A stretch of DNA of 64,000 nt from Sva-07 sp963743825 (GTDB taxonomy: Bacteria; Actinomycetota; Acidimicrobiia; Acidimicrobiales; Ilumatobacteraceae), in assembly GCA_963743825.1 (NCBI GenBank), contig CAVURC010000004.1, positions 234,341 through 298,340 of the forward strand, given 5' to 3'. Of the stretch, positions 24,821 to 32,539 are shown piece by piece. The notes below the pieces were generated by a model. That model saw only the letters and a list, made by a program, of their open reading frames with translations, ran no database searches and was not told the DNA's origin. The translations under genes and the position numbers were made by a program. Numbering within the stretch: position 1 is the stretch's first letter; every line of letters starts with the position of its first letter.

Positions 24821-26275
24821 TCACCAGTTGGGAGCGAACTTCGAGATCGCGTTGGCGATCGCGTAGGCGCGTTCGGCGCCGCCCGGTCGCTGATCGCGCA
24901 GTTCGTTCGCAGCGATCCGAAGGACAGCGCCCATTGCACGGTCGCTGTGCAGACCCAGTCGAAGAGCCGGACGCAACACGACGGGACGTCCGAGCAGGCG
25001 CGCGCTCAACCGGCCGACCTTGTGGAACTGGCCGACGGCGTCGTTGAGGATCGTCGGGTAGCGCTGCAGGGTGGTCGAGTTGCCGGTGGTGAGCGCCTCG
25101 TCGAGCACCTCGGCGGCCAGGCGGCCGCTCATGAGGGCGGCATCGACGCCATCGCCGTTGAAGGGGTTGGCCACACCTGCGGCGTCTCCGGCCACGAGGA
25201 ACGTCGGCCCCATCTTCGGGCCGACTGACCCGCCGAGCGGGATCCGGAACCTGGTCGGTGCCTTGAGTTTCGCCGACGGGTCGATCTCCCAGCGCTCGGC
25301 GATGCGATGAGCGAAGGCATCGAGCAGTTTCAACGCGTTCACTCCGCGTACGTCGCGGTAGGTCGACAGCACGGCCACGCCGACGTTGAGCGTCCCGTCG
25401 CCGAGGGGGATCACCCATCCGTATCCGGCGATGGGATTCCCCGCGGCGTCAGGAAGTCCGAGCGTCGATTCGATCCACGACTCGGAGCTGCGAGCGCTCG
25501 CGAAGTACGTCCGAGTCGCGATGCCATAGGGCCAGTTGTGGTGCCGGGTGGTGCCGAGCGCGCGCCCGAAGCTGCTGTTGGCGCCGTCGGCCACGACGAC
25601 GAATCGTGAGCGCACGGAGTCGAGCCGTGGACGGCTGTCATCGAGTTCGGTGTCGGCGGTGAGGGTGGCGCCGCGCACGAAGCCCCGCTCGACGATGGGC
25701 CCGCTGGCCTCGTGGCCCATGATGACGTGCGCTCCGGCCGCGCCGGCGTGGCGCCGCAGCTCGGTGTCGAGCACGTCGCGTCGTAGTGCGACGGCGTGGG
25801 TAGGGAGGTCGACATGCTCGGGCCACGGCACCGTGACCTCGCGCCGCCCGTGGACCATTCGCACGCCGTTGAGGCGGTGCCCGTGGAGTTGGAGTGCGTC
25901 GATGTCGAGCAGTGCCAACTCGCCGAGCGCCCGTGGCGTCAGCGCGTCACCGCACGCCTTGTGGCGCGGGACAGGACGCTTCTCGACGACGGTGACGTCA
26001 TGGCCCGCTTGGGCCAACCAGTATCCGACCGAGGCCCCGGCGGGGCCACCGCCGACGACGAGGACGTCGGTGTTCAGCAGGATCCGATCAGCCGGCGGGC
26101 GAGCCGGCGACGGCCTCGGGCCCGACGGGAATGATCTCGACGTCGCCGATCGGCTCGGCCTCAGGGCTGGTGTAGTCGTACTCGCCGGTTTCGACGGCGT
26201 CGTAGACGGGGGCTTCGGGAGAACACCAGGCCTCGAATTCCGCAGCCCATTCCTGGCTGGTCGGGTCGGCTCCAC
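24821..26275 (-). CDS. Geranylgeranyl reductase-family FAD-dependent oxidoreductase
   Basis: Flavoprotein that reduces isoprenoid double bonds; in mycobacteria a homologue (MenJ) saturates one unit of menaquinone. The FAD loop is DVLVVGGGPAGASVGYWLAQAG, then ACGDALTPRALGEL, VVADGANSSFGRALG, and VAGDAAGVANPFNGDGVDAALMSGRLAAE. Homology begins near 26080 (LLNTDVLVV). No ATG, GTG or TTG lies there; the only canonical start in frame is ATG 26275, which would add about 65 Ser/Pro-rich residues read from inside the cytochrome c gene. A CTG start at 26080 or a small sequence error is likelier than that extension. It lies eight bases beyond the cytochrome c stop, in the same operon. Confidence 0.8.
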   Translation of the reverse strand: MEPTRPARNGLRNSRPGVLPKPPSTTPSKPASTTTPALRPSRSATSRSFPSGPRPSPARPPADRILLNTDVLVVGGGPAGASVGYWLAQAGHDVTVVEKRPVPRHKACGDALTPRALGELALLDIDALQLHGHRLNGVRMVHGRREVTVPWPEHVDLPTHAVALRRDVLDTELRRHAGAAGAHVIMGHEASGPIVERGFVRGATLTADTELDDSRPRLDSVRSRFVVVADGANSSFGRALGTTRHHNWPYGIATRTYFASARSSESWIESTLGLPDAAGNPIAGYGWVIPLGDGTLNVGVAVLSTYRDVRGVNALKLLDAFAHRIAERWEIDPSAKLKAPTRFRIPLGGSVGPKMGPTFLVAGDAAGVANPFNGDGVDAALMSGRLAAEVLDEALTTGNSTTLQRYPTILNDAVGQFHKVGRLSARLLGRPVVLRPALRLGLHSDRAMGAVLRIAANELRDQRPGGAERAYAIANAISKFAPNW

Positions 26276-26942
26276 CGAGCGTGTAGCGCTCGTGACAGAT
26301 CACGCCGATGATCTCGGCCTGGGTCAACTGTGCGCCGAACGCCGGCATCACGCCGCGTTCGCCGGTGATGTGTGGGCCACCCGGACGATCAGGGTTGCCG
26401 TAGATCTCGATACCGGCAGCGTTGAAGCCCTCGGTGCCGTAGTACACGTAGCGGATCTGGTCTTCGATGTGCGGGAACGTCTGCAGGACCGACTGGCCCT
26501 CGAACGGATACCCGACACCGCCGCCACCGGCGGCGCCGTGGCAGCTCGCACAGTTGCTGTAGATCTCGGCGCCGATGCCGAGTGGACCCTCGACGACTTC
26601 GGGCGGTGCCGTCACGGCGCGGACGTACATGAACCCCCACACCGGCATCAGGCTCAGTGTGGCCATCGCCCAGAACGGGATCTTCTTGCGCTGCTTCGCG
26701 GCCTGCACGTACACGGGATCGGGCGTGGCACGTGGCGGGGCCGGCGGCGCAGGTGCCGCAGTGCGTGGTGCCGGGCCGGCGGGCGCTGGCGCTGACGCAG
26801 CCGTGGTCGCCGGCGCGGAGGCCTTCGTCGTCGCCGGGGTGCTCGATGGTGCGGAGTCGCCCGTCGCCGCGTCGTCGCCCTGGCCGATCGCGGAGCGTCG
26901 CTCACGCGACCGTTTGAGGAGATGTTCGGGAATCTCGGTCAC
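26088..26942 (-). CDS. Membrane-anchored monohaem cytochrome c
   Basis: A 284-residue protein. It begins TEIPEHLLKRSRERR, an N-terminal tag shared with the subunit IV-like cytochrome b protein at 28926. An Ala/Pro/Thr-rich linker (about 25-75) leads to one membrane helix, PFWAMATLSLMPVWGFMYV (about 89-108). An outer cytochrome c domain follows, with haem motif CASCH (131-135) and a likely axial Met in VMPAFGAQLTQ. GTG 26942 is chosen over an ATG 84 bases upstream because TATCAT lies seven bases before it. It is divergent from the cytochrome b/nuo operon and probably carries electrons from that complex to an oxidase. Confidence 0.9.
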   Translation of the reverse strand: MTEIPEHLLKRSRERRSAIGQGDDAATGDSAPSSTPATTKASAPATTAASAPAPAGPAPRTAAPAPPAPPRATPDPVYVQAAKQRKKIPFWAMATLSLMPVWGFMYVRAVTAPPEVVEGPLGIGAEIYSNCASCHGAAGGGGVGYPFEGQSVLQTFPHIEDQIRYVYYGTEGFNAAGIEIYGNPDRPGGPHITGERGVMPAFGAQLTQAEIIGVICHERYTLGGADPTSQEWAAEFEAWCSPEAPVYDAVETGEYDYTSPEAEPIGDVEIIPVGPEAVAGSPAG

Positions 26943-26949
26943 TGCGTGG

Positions 26950-26955
26950 ATGATA
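26950..26955 (-). promoter_or_regulatory. -10 box (TATCAT) of leaderless cytochrome c transcript
   Basis: TATCAT on the minus strand, then CCACGCA and GTG 26942. This is the strongest example of the leaderless pattern here. Confidence 0.55.
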
Positions 26956-27081
26956 GATGGATCGCGCCCGGATCTGGGAATCAGTCGTGCTGAACGCGCG
27001 ATCTCGACGCGGGAACTAATGCACAACCATGCGCAGTCGACACACTTGCGTGCCAGACTTCGTATCTCGCACGCCGACGAC

Positions 27082-27087
27082 TACAGT
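27082..27087 (+). promoter_or_regulatory. Candidate -10 box (TACAGT) of the respiratory superoperon
   Basis: TACAGT in the 237-base divergent region 26943-27179. It ends nine bases before an ATG at 27097 that opens a 28-codon reading frame leading into the first operon gene. No convincing -35 hexamer was found; I see nothing else recognisable in the gap. Confidence 0.35.
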
Positions 27088-27096
27088 TCGTCAGCA

Positions 27097-27183
27097 ATGC
27101 CCCGAATGCCGCCGCAGCTCGGGGTTCGAGCCGTCATGAACACCACGACCATGCACACCACGACAGGAACACATCGCAGATGA
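27097..27183 (+). CDS. Possible 28-residue leader peptide ahead of the respiratory operon
   Basis: Short frame starting MPRMPPQLGVRAVMN and ending in a Thr/His-rich stretch. It stops at TGA 27181-27183, which overlaps the ATG of the first structural gene (27180) as ATGA. Its ATG lies close to the predicted transcript start. A leader peptide that delivers ribosomes to the next gene by coupling is possible. The frame is also open further upstream, so chance cannot be excluded. Confidence 0.35.
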   Translation: MPRMPPQLGVRAVMNTTTMHTTTGTHRR

Positions 27184-27656
27184 TCGGAATCGCCGTACTC
27201 GAATGGCCCCTGATGAATCAGGCGTTCCTCGTGTCATTCTTCGCGACCTTGGTCCTGTCGCTGGCGATCATTCCCTATGGCAAACGTCGCTCCGTCGACC
27301 GGCCGCTGCTGTGGGGTGAGGCGCTGCTCGCGTCCGTCTACATCTTCGGCGTGCTCTTCCTGGCGTTCGGTGTGGTCCCCCACCAGTTCATCGACCATGC
27401 CGACAAGGACCTCGGGTGGTCGCGCGACAACATCATCTTCGGCCCCGGTGGAATCCTCAAGCCCGAGTCGGCCGGTGGATGGAACCCGATCACGCTGCAG
27501 TACCAGGCCGTGCGTGACATCGGCGTGGTCATCTTGCACCTCATCTTCATCGGCTTGTACATCTACCTCGCCGTCTGGTGGCAGAAGCGCGGCGTGGTCA
27601 AGCCGAAGGAACTGCCCACCTCGACCTACGGCCGTCCGCTGGTGAGGAAGGCCTGA
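27180..27656 (+). CDS. Three-helix membrane protein, first gene of cytochrome b/nuo operon
   Basis: A 158-residue protein I do not recognise. Hydrophobic helices lie at about 14-32 (FLVSFFATLVLSLAII), 44-64 (WGEALLASVYIFGVLFLAFG) and 111-134 (DIGVVILHLIFIGLYIYLAVWW). Between helices 2 and 3 is a loop of about 45 residues with PHQFIDHADKDLGWSRDN. The only His residues with membrane-like surroundings are VVPHQ and ILHL, so haem ligation is possible but not shown. It is followed four bases later by the ferredoxin gene. It may anchor the ferredoxin or be an extra subunit of the bc-type complex, an inference from position only. Confidence 0.8.
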   Translation: MIGIAVLEWPLMNQAFLVSFFATLVLSLAIIPYGKRRSVDRPLLWGEALLASVYIFGVLFLAFGVVPHQFIDHADKDLGWSRDNIIFGPGGILKPESAGGWNPITLQYQAVRDIGVVILHLIFIGLYIYLAVWWQKRGVVKPKELPTSTYGRPLVRKA

Positions 27657-27659
27657 TCG

Positions 27660-28073
27660 ATGGCACGCACCGACGCCAACCCCCCGATGATGCCGTTCAC
27701 CGACGCGTACACGTTGGTGGAGGTCGACGCTGAGTATCTGTCGAAGGCCGTCAAGCCGAAGCAGTTCATCCACATCGACCAGACCGAGTGCATCGCGTGC
27801 GAAGGGTGCGTCGACATCTGCCCGTGGAAGTGCATCCACATGGTGTCCGTCGATGCCGTGGTCGAGGCCGACGGTACCGAGCAGCCCGGCACCGATCCGT
27901 CCGATGCGTTCATGTTCACCATCGACGACGACATCTGCACGCGCTGCGCGCTGTGCGTCGACCGCTGTCCGACAGGGGTCATCATTCTCGGCAAGGCGGG
28001 CACCGCCACGGCCGCAGGCAACTCCCACGTCCGCACCAACAACCATGGCTATGGCTATGGCATGAGGCTCTGA
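27660..28073 (+). CDS. Two-cluster [4Fe-4S] ferredoxin protein
   Basis: A 137-residue iron-sulfur protein with two separated Cys motifs: CIACEGCVDICPWKC and CTRCALCVDRCPTGV, each with the spacing for a [4Fe-4S] cluster. Between them is an insertion of about 35 residues with acidic TEQPGTDPSD. The C-terminus ends in NNHGYGYGMRL. No membrane helix or signal is present, so it is on the cytoplasmic side. It sits between a membrane protein and cytochrome b, which suggests it passes electrons to or from the cytochrome b complex, or regulates it. Ferredoxins are unusual members of bc1 operons. Confidence 0.92.
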   Translation: MARTDANPPMMPFTDAYTLVEVDAEYLSKAVKPKQFIHIDQTECIACEGCVDICPWKCIHMVSVDAVVEADGTEQPGTDPSDAFMFTIDDDICTRCALCVDRCPTGVIILGKAGTATAAGNSHVRTNNHGYGYGMRL

Positions 28074-28089
28074 GAGAATCACGATTCCT

Positions 28090-28875
28090 ATGGCAAAGAT
28101 CATCGACGACAAACCCCGCCCGACCATCAAGGATCGTGTGAACTCCACGGTCGACGGCGTGCAGGGCAGCCAGGCGTGGAGTTCGATCTTCCGGCCGGGT
28201 TCGATCTTCCGCAAGGGCTACACCGACAGCCCTCGTAACCGCAGCTACGTCATCATGAACTCGGTGCTCTACCACCTGCACCCGGTGAAGGTGAAGCGCC
28301 ACGCCGTCAAGGTCAGCTACACGCTCTGCCTGGGTGGGCTCAGCTTCTTCCTGTTCATCCTGCTCACGGTGACGGGCATCTTCCTGATGTTCTTCTACCG
28401 GCCCGAGGCCACGGCGGCGTGGAACGACATCCAGAACCTGCAGACCTCGGTCACGTTCGGGCTCCTGGTCAGGAACATGCACCGCTGGGGCGCGCACCTG
28501 ATGGTGCTGGCGGTGTTCCTCCACATGGCTCGCGTCTTCTACCACGGCGCCTACAAGCCGCCCCGCGAGTTCAACTGGGTGATCGGCGTCATCCTGCTGA
28601 CGCTCACCCTGCTGCTGTCGTTCACCGGCTATCTGCTGCCGTGGGACCAGTTGGCGCTGTGGGCCGTCACCGTGGGCACCAACATGATGGGCTACACGCC
28701 CGTGTTCGGCCAGGAGGTCAGGTTCGTCCTGCTGGGCGGTGCCGAAATCGGCTCCGAGACCCTGTTGCGATGGTATGTGTTGCACGTGTTGTTCCTGCCG
28801 TTCGTGATCGTCATCTTCATGGCGATCCACTTCTGGCGAGTCCGCAAGGACGGCGGAATCTCGGGCCCGCTGTGA
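28090..28875 (+). CDS. Cytochrome b N-terminal half (b6-like)
   Basis: Membrane diheme protein of 261 residues, the four-helix half of cytochrome b. The haem His pairs are in NMHRWGAHLMVLAVFLHMARVF and in RWYVLHVLFLPFVIVIFMAIHFW. GYLLPWDQLALWAV corresponds to the quinol-site loop. A cytoplasmic N-terminus of about 70 residues precedes helix 1. It ends RVRKDGGISGPL, as in b6-type proteins that stop after helix 4, while the other helices are encoded separately by the next gene. In menaquinol:cytochrome c oxidoreductase this subunit splits electrons between haems and Rieske protein. Spacing to the ferredoxin gene is 16 bases. Confidence 0.95.
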   Translation: MAKIIDDKPRPTIKDRVNSTVDGVQGSQAWSSIFRPGSIFRKGYTDSPRNRSYVIMNSVLYHLHPVKVKRHAVKVSYTLCLGGLSFFLFILLTVTGIFLMFFYRPEATAAWNDIQNLQTSVTFGLLVRNMHRWGAHLMVLAVFLHMARVFYHGAYKPPREFNWVIGVILLTLTLLLSFTGYLLPWDQLALWAVTVGTNMMGYTPVFGQEVRFVLLGGAEIGSETLLRWYVLHVLFLPFVIVIFMAIHFWRVRKDGGISGPL

Positions 28876-28925
28876 TTTCGAACGGTGCAGTGAATTCGAC
28901 TGTTGACTGGAACGTGAGGTGAACG

Positions 28926-29714
28926 ATGACTGAGATCCCGGAGCATCTCCTCAAGCGAGCCGCAGCTGCGCGCGAGAAGTCCGCCGAGGCAGCTCCCGTC
29001 GAGGCCGCTGAAGCCGCGCCGGCGCAAGCCGCTGCCCCATCCGATTCGCGCATCCCCGACCACCTGTTGCAGCGCAGCAAGGCGGCCAAGGCCGCCAAGG
29101 CCGGCGGCGAGACCGACGCCCCCACCTCGGGCGGTGCCGTCGCCGTTGCCGAGAAGGTCGGCGCTGTCGTTGCCGCGGCACCCGCCGGTGGCGGAGTGCC
29201 GGTCGGCGCCGGCCCGGGCGGCCACACCCAGCGCCTCCTGACCGTCGTCAAGTCGGGCTCGATCCAAGACGTCAAGGCCACCCCGGTCGACAAGGTCCAC
29301 ACCTGGCCGCACCTGCTCGCAGCCGAGTTCGTCGCCGCCCTTGCGATGACCCTGTTCGTGTTCGTCTTCTCGGTGTTCGTGCACGCGCCGCTGTTGCAGT
29401 TGGCCAACACGAACCTGACGCCCAACCCGTCCAAGGCGCCGTGGTACTTCCTCGGCCTCCAGGAACTGCTCACCACGTTCCACCCGATGGTGGCCGGCGT
29501 GACGCTTCCCGGTGTCGGCCTCATCGCACTCGTGCTTGCGCCGTACCTGGACCGTAATCCTTCCAACAAGCCCGAGGATCGCAAGTTCATGTACGGCCTG
29601 CAGACCGTGCACCTGATGTTCTGGGCGGTTCTCGTGATCATCGGGTCGTTCTTCCGAGGGCCCGGCTTCAACTTCGTCCTGCCATGGGTCGAAGGTCTGT
29701 TCTTCGAATTGTGA
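28926..29714 (+). CDS. Cytochrome b C-terminal half (subunit IV-like) with tagged N-terminus
   Basis: A 262-residue membrane protein. The last 150 residues hold three helices and the conserved NPSKAPWYFLGLQELL, the counterpart of the PEWY region of subunit IV, followed by TLPGVGLIALVLAPYLDRNP. The first 110 residues are an unusual cytoplasmic extension rich in Ala, Pro and Lys. It opens with MTEIPEHLLKRAAAARE and repeats the motif as SRIPDHLLQRSKAAKA near residues 42-57. The same tag starts the cytochrome c at 26942. It pairs with the b6-like protein just upstream to make a full cytochrome b. GAACGTGAGGTGA precedes the ATG. Confidence 0.93.
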   Translation: MTEIPEHLLKRAAAAREKSAEAAPVEAAEAAPAQAAAPSDSRIPDHLLQRSKAAKAAKAGGETDAPTSGGAVAVAEKVGAVVAAAPAGGGVPVGAGPGGHTQRLLTVVKSGSIQDVKATPVDKVHTWPHLLAAEFVAALAMTLFVFVFSVFVHAPLLQLANTNLTPNPSKAPWYFLGLQELLTTFHPMVAGVTLPGVGLIALVLAPYLDRNPSNKPEDRKFMYGLQTVHLMFWAVLVIIGSFFRGPGFNFVLPWVEGLFFEL

Positions 29715-29739
29715 TACTGCGAAAGGAGACCCCCCAGTC

Positions 29740-30606
29740 ATGAGCACTGCAGCAGTCATCGCCATCGCCATCGGTGTCGTCATCGTGCTCGGCGCCATCT
29801 CGTTGTTCACGATGGCGCGTCGCAGCGACATCCGTGGTGCCGGTGCGTTGTCCGGTGAGACCGTGCAACGCGACCGTGCGGCGCGCAAACAGACAGACCC
29901 GATCGTCGATGCACCCACCGCCGCCGAGGTCGAAGCCGCCGGCCTCGCCTCGCGCAGCACCGAAGTGGAAGTTCGTCCGCAGGCCGAGATCGTCGAGTGG
30001 ACGCCGCCCGACCCCGAGATGATCGGTGTCACGCGTCGCCAGTTCTTCAACCGGGCCACGGTCTCGCTCATGGGTATCGGCATCGGCGCATTTGCCGCGG
30101 CGTCCTTCGTCGCCTTCCTCTGGCCGAGCGGAACCGGTGGCTTCGGTGGCCTCGTGTCGGTGGGCAAGATCGACAACCTGAAGGCCGGCATCAAGCAGGC
30201 CAACGGGTTCTACTACGTGCCCGAGGCGCGGTCGTGGATCACCGAGTATCCGGCCGAGGCACTACCACTGGCCGAGACGATCTATCCCGAGTCGGTGCTG
30301 GTCGGCATGCGTGCGGGACTCAGCATCTTGAGCCAGAAGTGCCCGCACCTCGGCTGTCGTATTCCCGAGTGCAACACGAGCCAGTGGTTCGAATGCCAGT
30401 GTCACGGTTCGCAGTACAACCGCAACGGTGAGAAGAAGGCCGGCCCCGCCCCACGCGGGATGGACGCCTACCCGGCGACGATCTCGGCATCCGGCGAGGT
30501 CTCGATCAACACCGGCCAACTCGTTCCTGGGCCCGCGATCGGCACGAACACGACCGGTCAGGAAGCCGAAGGCCCACACTGCACCGCCGGTGAAGGGTCG
30601 CACTGA
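29740..30606 (+). CDS. Rieske iron-sulfur protein
   Basis: [2Fe-2S] subunit of the cytochrome b complex, 288 residues. An N-terminal helix (AAVIAIAIGVVIVLGAISLF) is followed by a long charged loop, then RRQFFNRATVSLMGIGIGAF, a second hydrophobic helix near 105-125. The cluster ligands are CPHLGC and CQCHGSQY, with an extra RIPEC between them. The disulfide Cys pair is the second Cys of the first motif and the first of the second motif, both present. It oxidises menaquinol on the outer face and hands the electron to cytochrome c. GAAAGGAG sits upstream of the ATG, and the stop overlaps the next ATG by one base. Confidence 0.96.
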   Translation: MSTAAVIAIAIGVVIVLGAISLFTMARRSDIRGAGALSGETVQRDRAARKQTDPIVDAPTAAEVEAAGLASRSTEVEVRPQAEIVEWTPPDPEMIGVTRRQFFNRATVSLMGIGIGAFAAASFVAFLWPSGTGGFGGLVSVGKIDNLKAGIKQANGFYYVPEARSWITEYPAEALPLAETIYPESVLVGMRAGLSILSQKCPHLGCRIPECNTSQWFECQCHGSQYNRNGEKKAGPAPRGMDAYPATISASGEVSINTGQLVPGPAIGTNTTGQEAEGPHCTAGEGSH

Positions 30607-31670
30607 TGGCAGTCGTTGCACTCACGACCACGACGATCGGCATCATCGGTCTCGTCGTCATCGTCGCCGGTTGGGTCATCTACGGCCTGTTCAACGTCGC
30701 CGCCGGCCGCAAGGAGGTCGGCTCGGAGATGGAGCTGGCCGCCAACCTCAAGCCGTACTACGACGACGAGACGCTGGAAGGCCCGCGACTCGAGCGTGTC
30801 CAGTTGTGGGGCGTGGTCCTGCTCGCCCTGACCGTCGTGGCCCTGCCGCTGTACTGGGTGTTCGAACCGAGCCGGCAGGCCGGCGCCGAGGAGGGTTGGG
30901 ACAACCGCTTCGCCAGCTGGGGCTCACAGCTGTTCGCGCCGACCGCCGAGGGTGGGTTCAACTGCGCCGGCTGTCACGGCGGCATGCAGGCCGTCGGTGG
31001 CGAAGCGCCGTTCACGGTCACCGACCCGGTGACCCAGGAGGTCCAGGCCGTCAACTGGAAGGCGCCGGCCCTGAACACGGCGCTGTACCGGTTCGACGAG
31101 AGCGAGATTCGTTTCATCCTGGTGTACGGCCGACCCTTCTCGCCGATGTCGCCATGGGGCCTCGCCGGCGGCGGTCCGATGAACAGCCAGCAGATCGACA
31201 ACCTGATCGCCTACATGAAGAGCATCCAGATCCCTCGTGAGAACTGTGCCGAGGGTGAGGATCCGTTGGTCTGCTCCGACGGCAACCTGCCGGCGCAGAT
31301 GCAGGACGAGATCCAGACTGCAGCCGAGAAGGCCGTGGCCGACGGCGAGGCCGAAACGGTCGGTGAGGCGCTGTTCAACCTCGAGCTCGCCAGCGGTGCC
31401 TACAGCTGCGCCCGCTGCCACACGCTCGGCTGGAGCTACGGACAGCCCGGCGTGTCGGGTCAAGGGGCGTTCGGCTGGAACCTCACCGGTGGTTCGGTGA
31501 ACAACCACTTCGCGTCGCAGTCCGAGCTCGTGCAGTTCATCGAGAACGGTTCGGTGTTCGGCAAGCTGTACGGTCGCAACGGGCAAGGGTCCGGCCGCAT
31601 GCCCGGATTCGGCAACCTGCTCACCGACGAACAGATCGATTCCATCCTCGAGTACGTACGGAGCCTGTGA
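30606..31670 (+). CDS. Membrane-anchored dihaem cytochrome c
   Basis: A 354-residue protein with two N-terminal helices (about 6-27 and 66-86) and two outer haem c domains. The haem motifs are CAGCHG (about residue 120) and CARCHT (about 263). Likely axial Met residues are in FSPMSPWGLAGG and RMPGFGNLLTDEQID. It plays the part of cytochrome c1 in actinobacterial bc complexes, where dihaem cytochromes can connect directly to the oxidase. It overlaps the Rieske stop by one base (TGATG). The monohaem cytochrome c encoded at 26942 may be its partner. Confidence 0.94.
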   Translation: MAVVALTTTTIGIIGLVVIVAGWVIYGLFNVAAGRKEVGSEMELAANLKPYYDDETLEGPRLERVQLWGVVLLALTVVALPLYWVFEPSRQAGAEEGWDNRFASWGSQLFAPTAEGGFNCAGCHGGMQAVGGEAPFTVTDPVTQEVQAVNWKAPALNTALYRFDESEIRFILVYGRPFSPMSPWGLAGGGPMNSQQIDNLIAYMKSIQIPRENCAEGEDPLVCSDGNLPAQMQDEIQTAAEKAVADGEAETVGEALFNLELASGAYSCARCHTLGWSYGQPGVSGQGAFGWNLTGGSVNNHFASQSELVQFIENGSVFGKLYGRNGQGSGRMPGFGNLLTDEQIDSILEYVRSL

Positions 31671-31673
31671 CAC

Positions 31674-32537
31674 ATGTCGTTGTTGGCAATCGGATGGGAG
31701 CCTGAGCTTCGCGGCCTGCTCACCGTCATCATCGCCGTCGTCATCCTGGTCGGCAGCATCTACGGCATCATGGCGACCAACCTGGGGTCGCGCCTGGCGT
31801 TCCTCGTGACGCTGGCCGGTCTGGCTGGCTGGTTGATGCTCATGGGGGCCGTGTGGATGATCTACGGCATCGGCCTGCGCGGACCCGATCCGACGTGGCA
31901 ACCGGTTGCCGGCTCAGCGGTGCTGCAGGACGTCAATGCACTGGGCTCGGCGGGGGTGCTCGATCCGAACGCCGACGTTCCCGACGGTGCGTCGGCGTCC
32001 GAGTCGGCCGAGATCGTGAGCGCCACGTTCCTCGAGCAGGAGTGGGTGGTGCTCGACAAGGCATCACCGGCGTTCGGCCAGGCGCAGGCCGCCGCCACCG
32101 AGATCCTGATCGAGGAGGAGGCATTCACCGCCGGACAGTTCGAGATCATCGAGGTCTTCGACACCGGGGGCGAGCGCTACCCGAAGATCAACGACACGCT
32201 CGACTTCCTCGCCTTCTGGCACACGCCGCACTACGTGGTTGCCGAGGCGGCGTCGCTCGTGCCGGTACGGACCGAGCCGGGTCGTGCGCCCGTGCGGCCC
32301 GAGATCGACGAGAGCCGCCAGCGCGTCTACGTGTACATGATCCGCGATCTCGGCGCACGTCGTCAGCCACCGGCGGTGCTGATGATCGGTGGCGGCGCGA
32401 TCTTCTTCGCCCTGTGCTATCTGCTCAACCGTCGTGACCGGATCCGCCGCGCGAACCTTGCCCAGCCGCTGCCGGCAGTCAGGGTCGAGGCCACCGTCGT
32501 TGCACCCGAGCGTGAAAAGGTCGACGTCGGCGTCTGA
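31674..32537 (+). CDS. Membrane protein between cytochrome c and nuoA
   Basis: A 287-residue protein I do not recognise. Two helices lie near the start (LLTVIIAVVILVGSIYGIM and LAFLVTLAGLAGWLMLMGAVW), an extracytoplasmic domain of about 160 residues rich in Ala, Glu and Asp follows (about 75-235), and a third helix (PAVLMIGGGAIFFALCYLL) leads to a basic cytoplasmic tail. The loop contains FWHTPHYVVAEAASLVPV. No haem or metal motif is evident. It lies four bases after the dihaem cytochrome gene and two before nuoA, so it is made with both complexes and may link them. That function is inferred only. Confidence 0.8.
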   Translation: MSLLAIGWEPELRGLLTVIIAVVILVGSIYGIMATNLGSRLAFLVTLAGLAGWLMLMGAVWMIYGIGLRGPDPTWQPVAGSAVLQDVNALGSAGVLDPNADVPDGASASESAEIVSATFLEQEWVVLDKASPAFGQAQAAATEILIEEEAFTAGQFEIIEVFDTGGERYPKINDTLDFLAFWHTPHYVVAEAASLVPVRTEPGRAPVRPEIDESRQRVYVYMIRDLGARRQPPAVLMIGGGAIFFALCYLLNRRDRIRRANLAQPLPAVRVEATVVAPEREKVDVGV

Positions 32538-32539
32538 AC

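Noticed and set aside
26275..26942. A 65-residue N-terminal extension of the geranylgeranyl-reductase-like protein
   Set aside because: The Ser/Pro-rich residues are an out-of-frame reading of the cytochrome c gene and have no family counterpart; kept only in the coordinates because ATG 26275 is the sole canonical start.
27123..27137. GGGTTCGAGCC-like stretch as a tRNA T-loop
   Set aside because: No acceptor stem, anticodon arm or D-loop can be fitted around it. No tRNA was recognised anywhere in the window.
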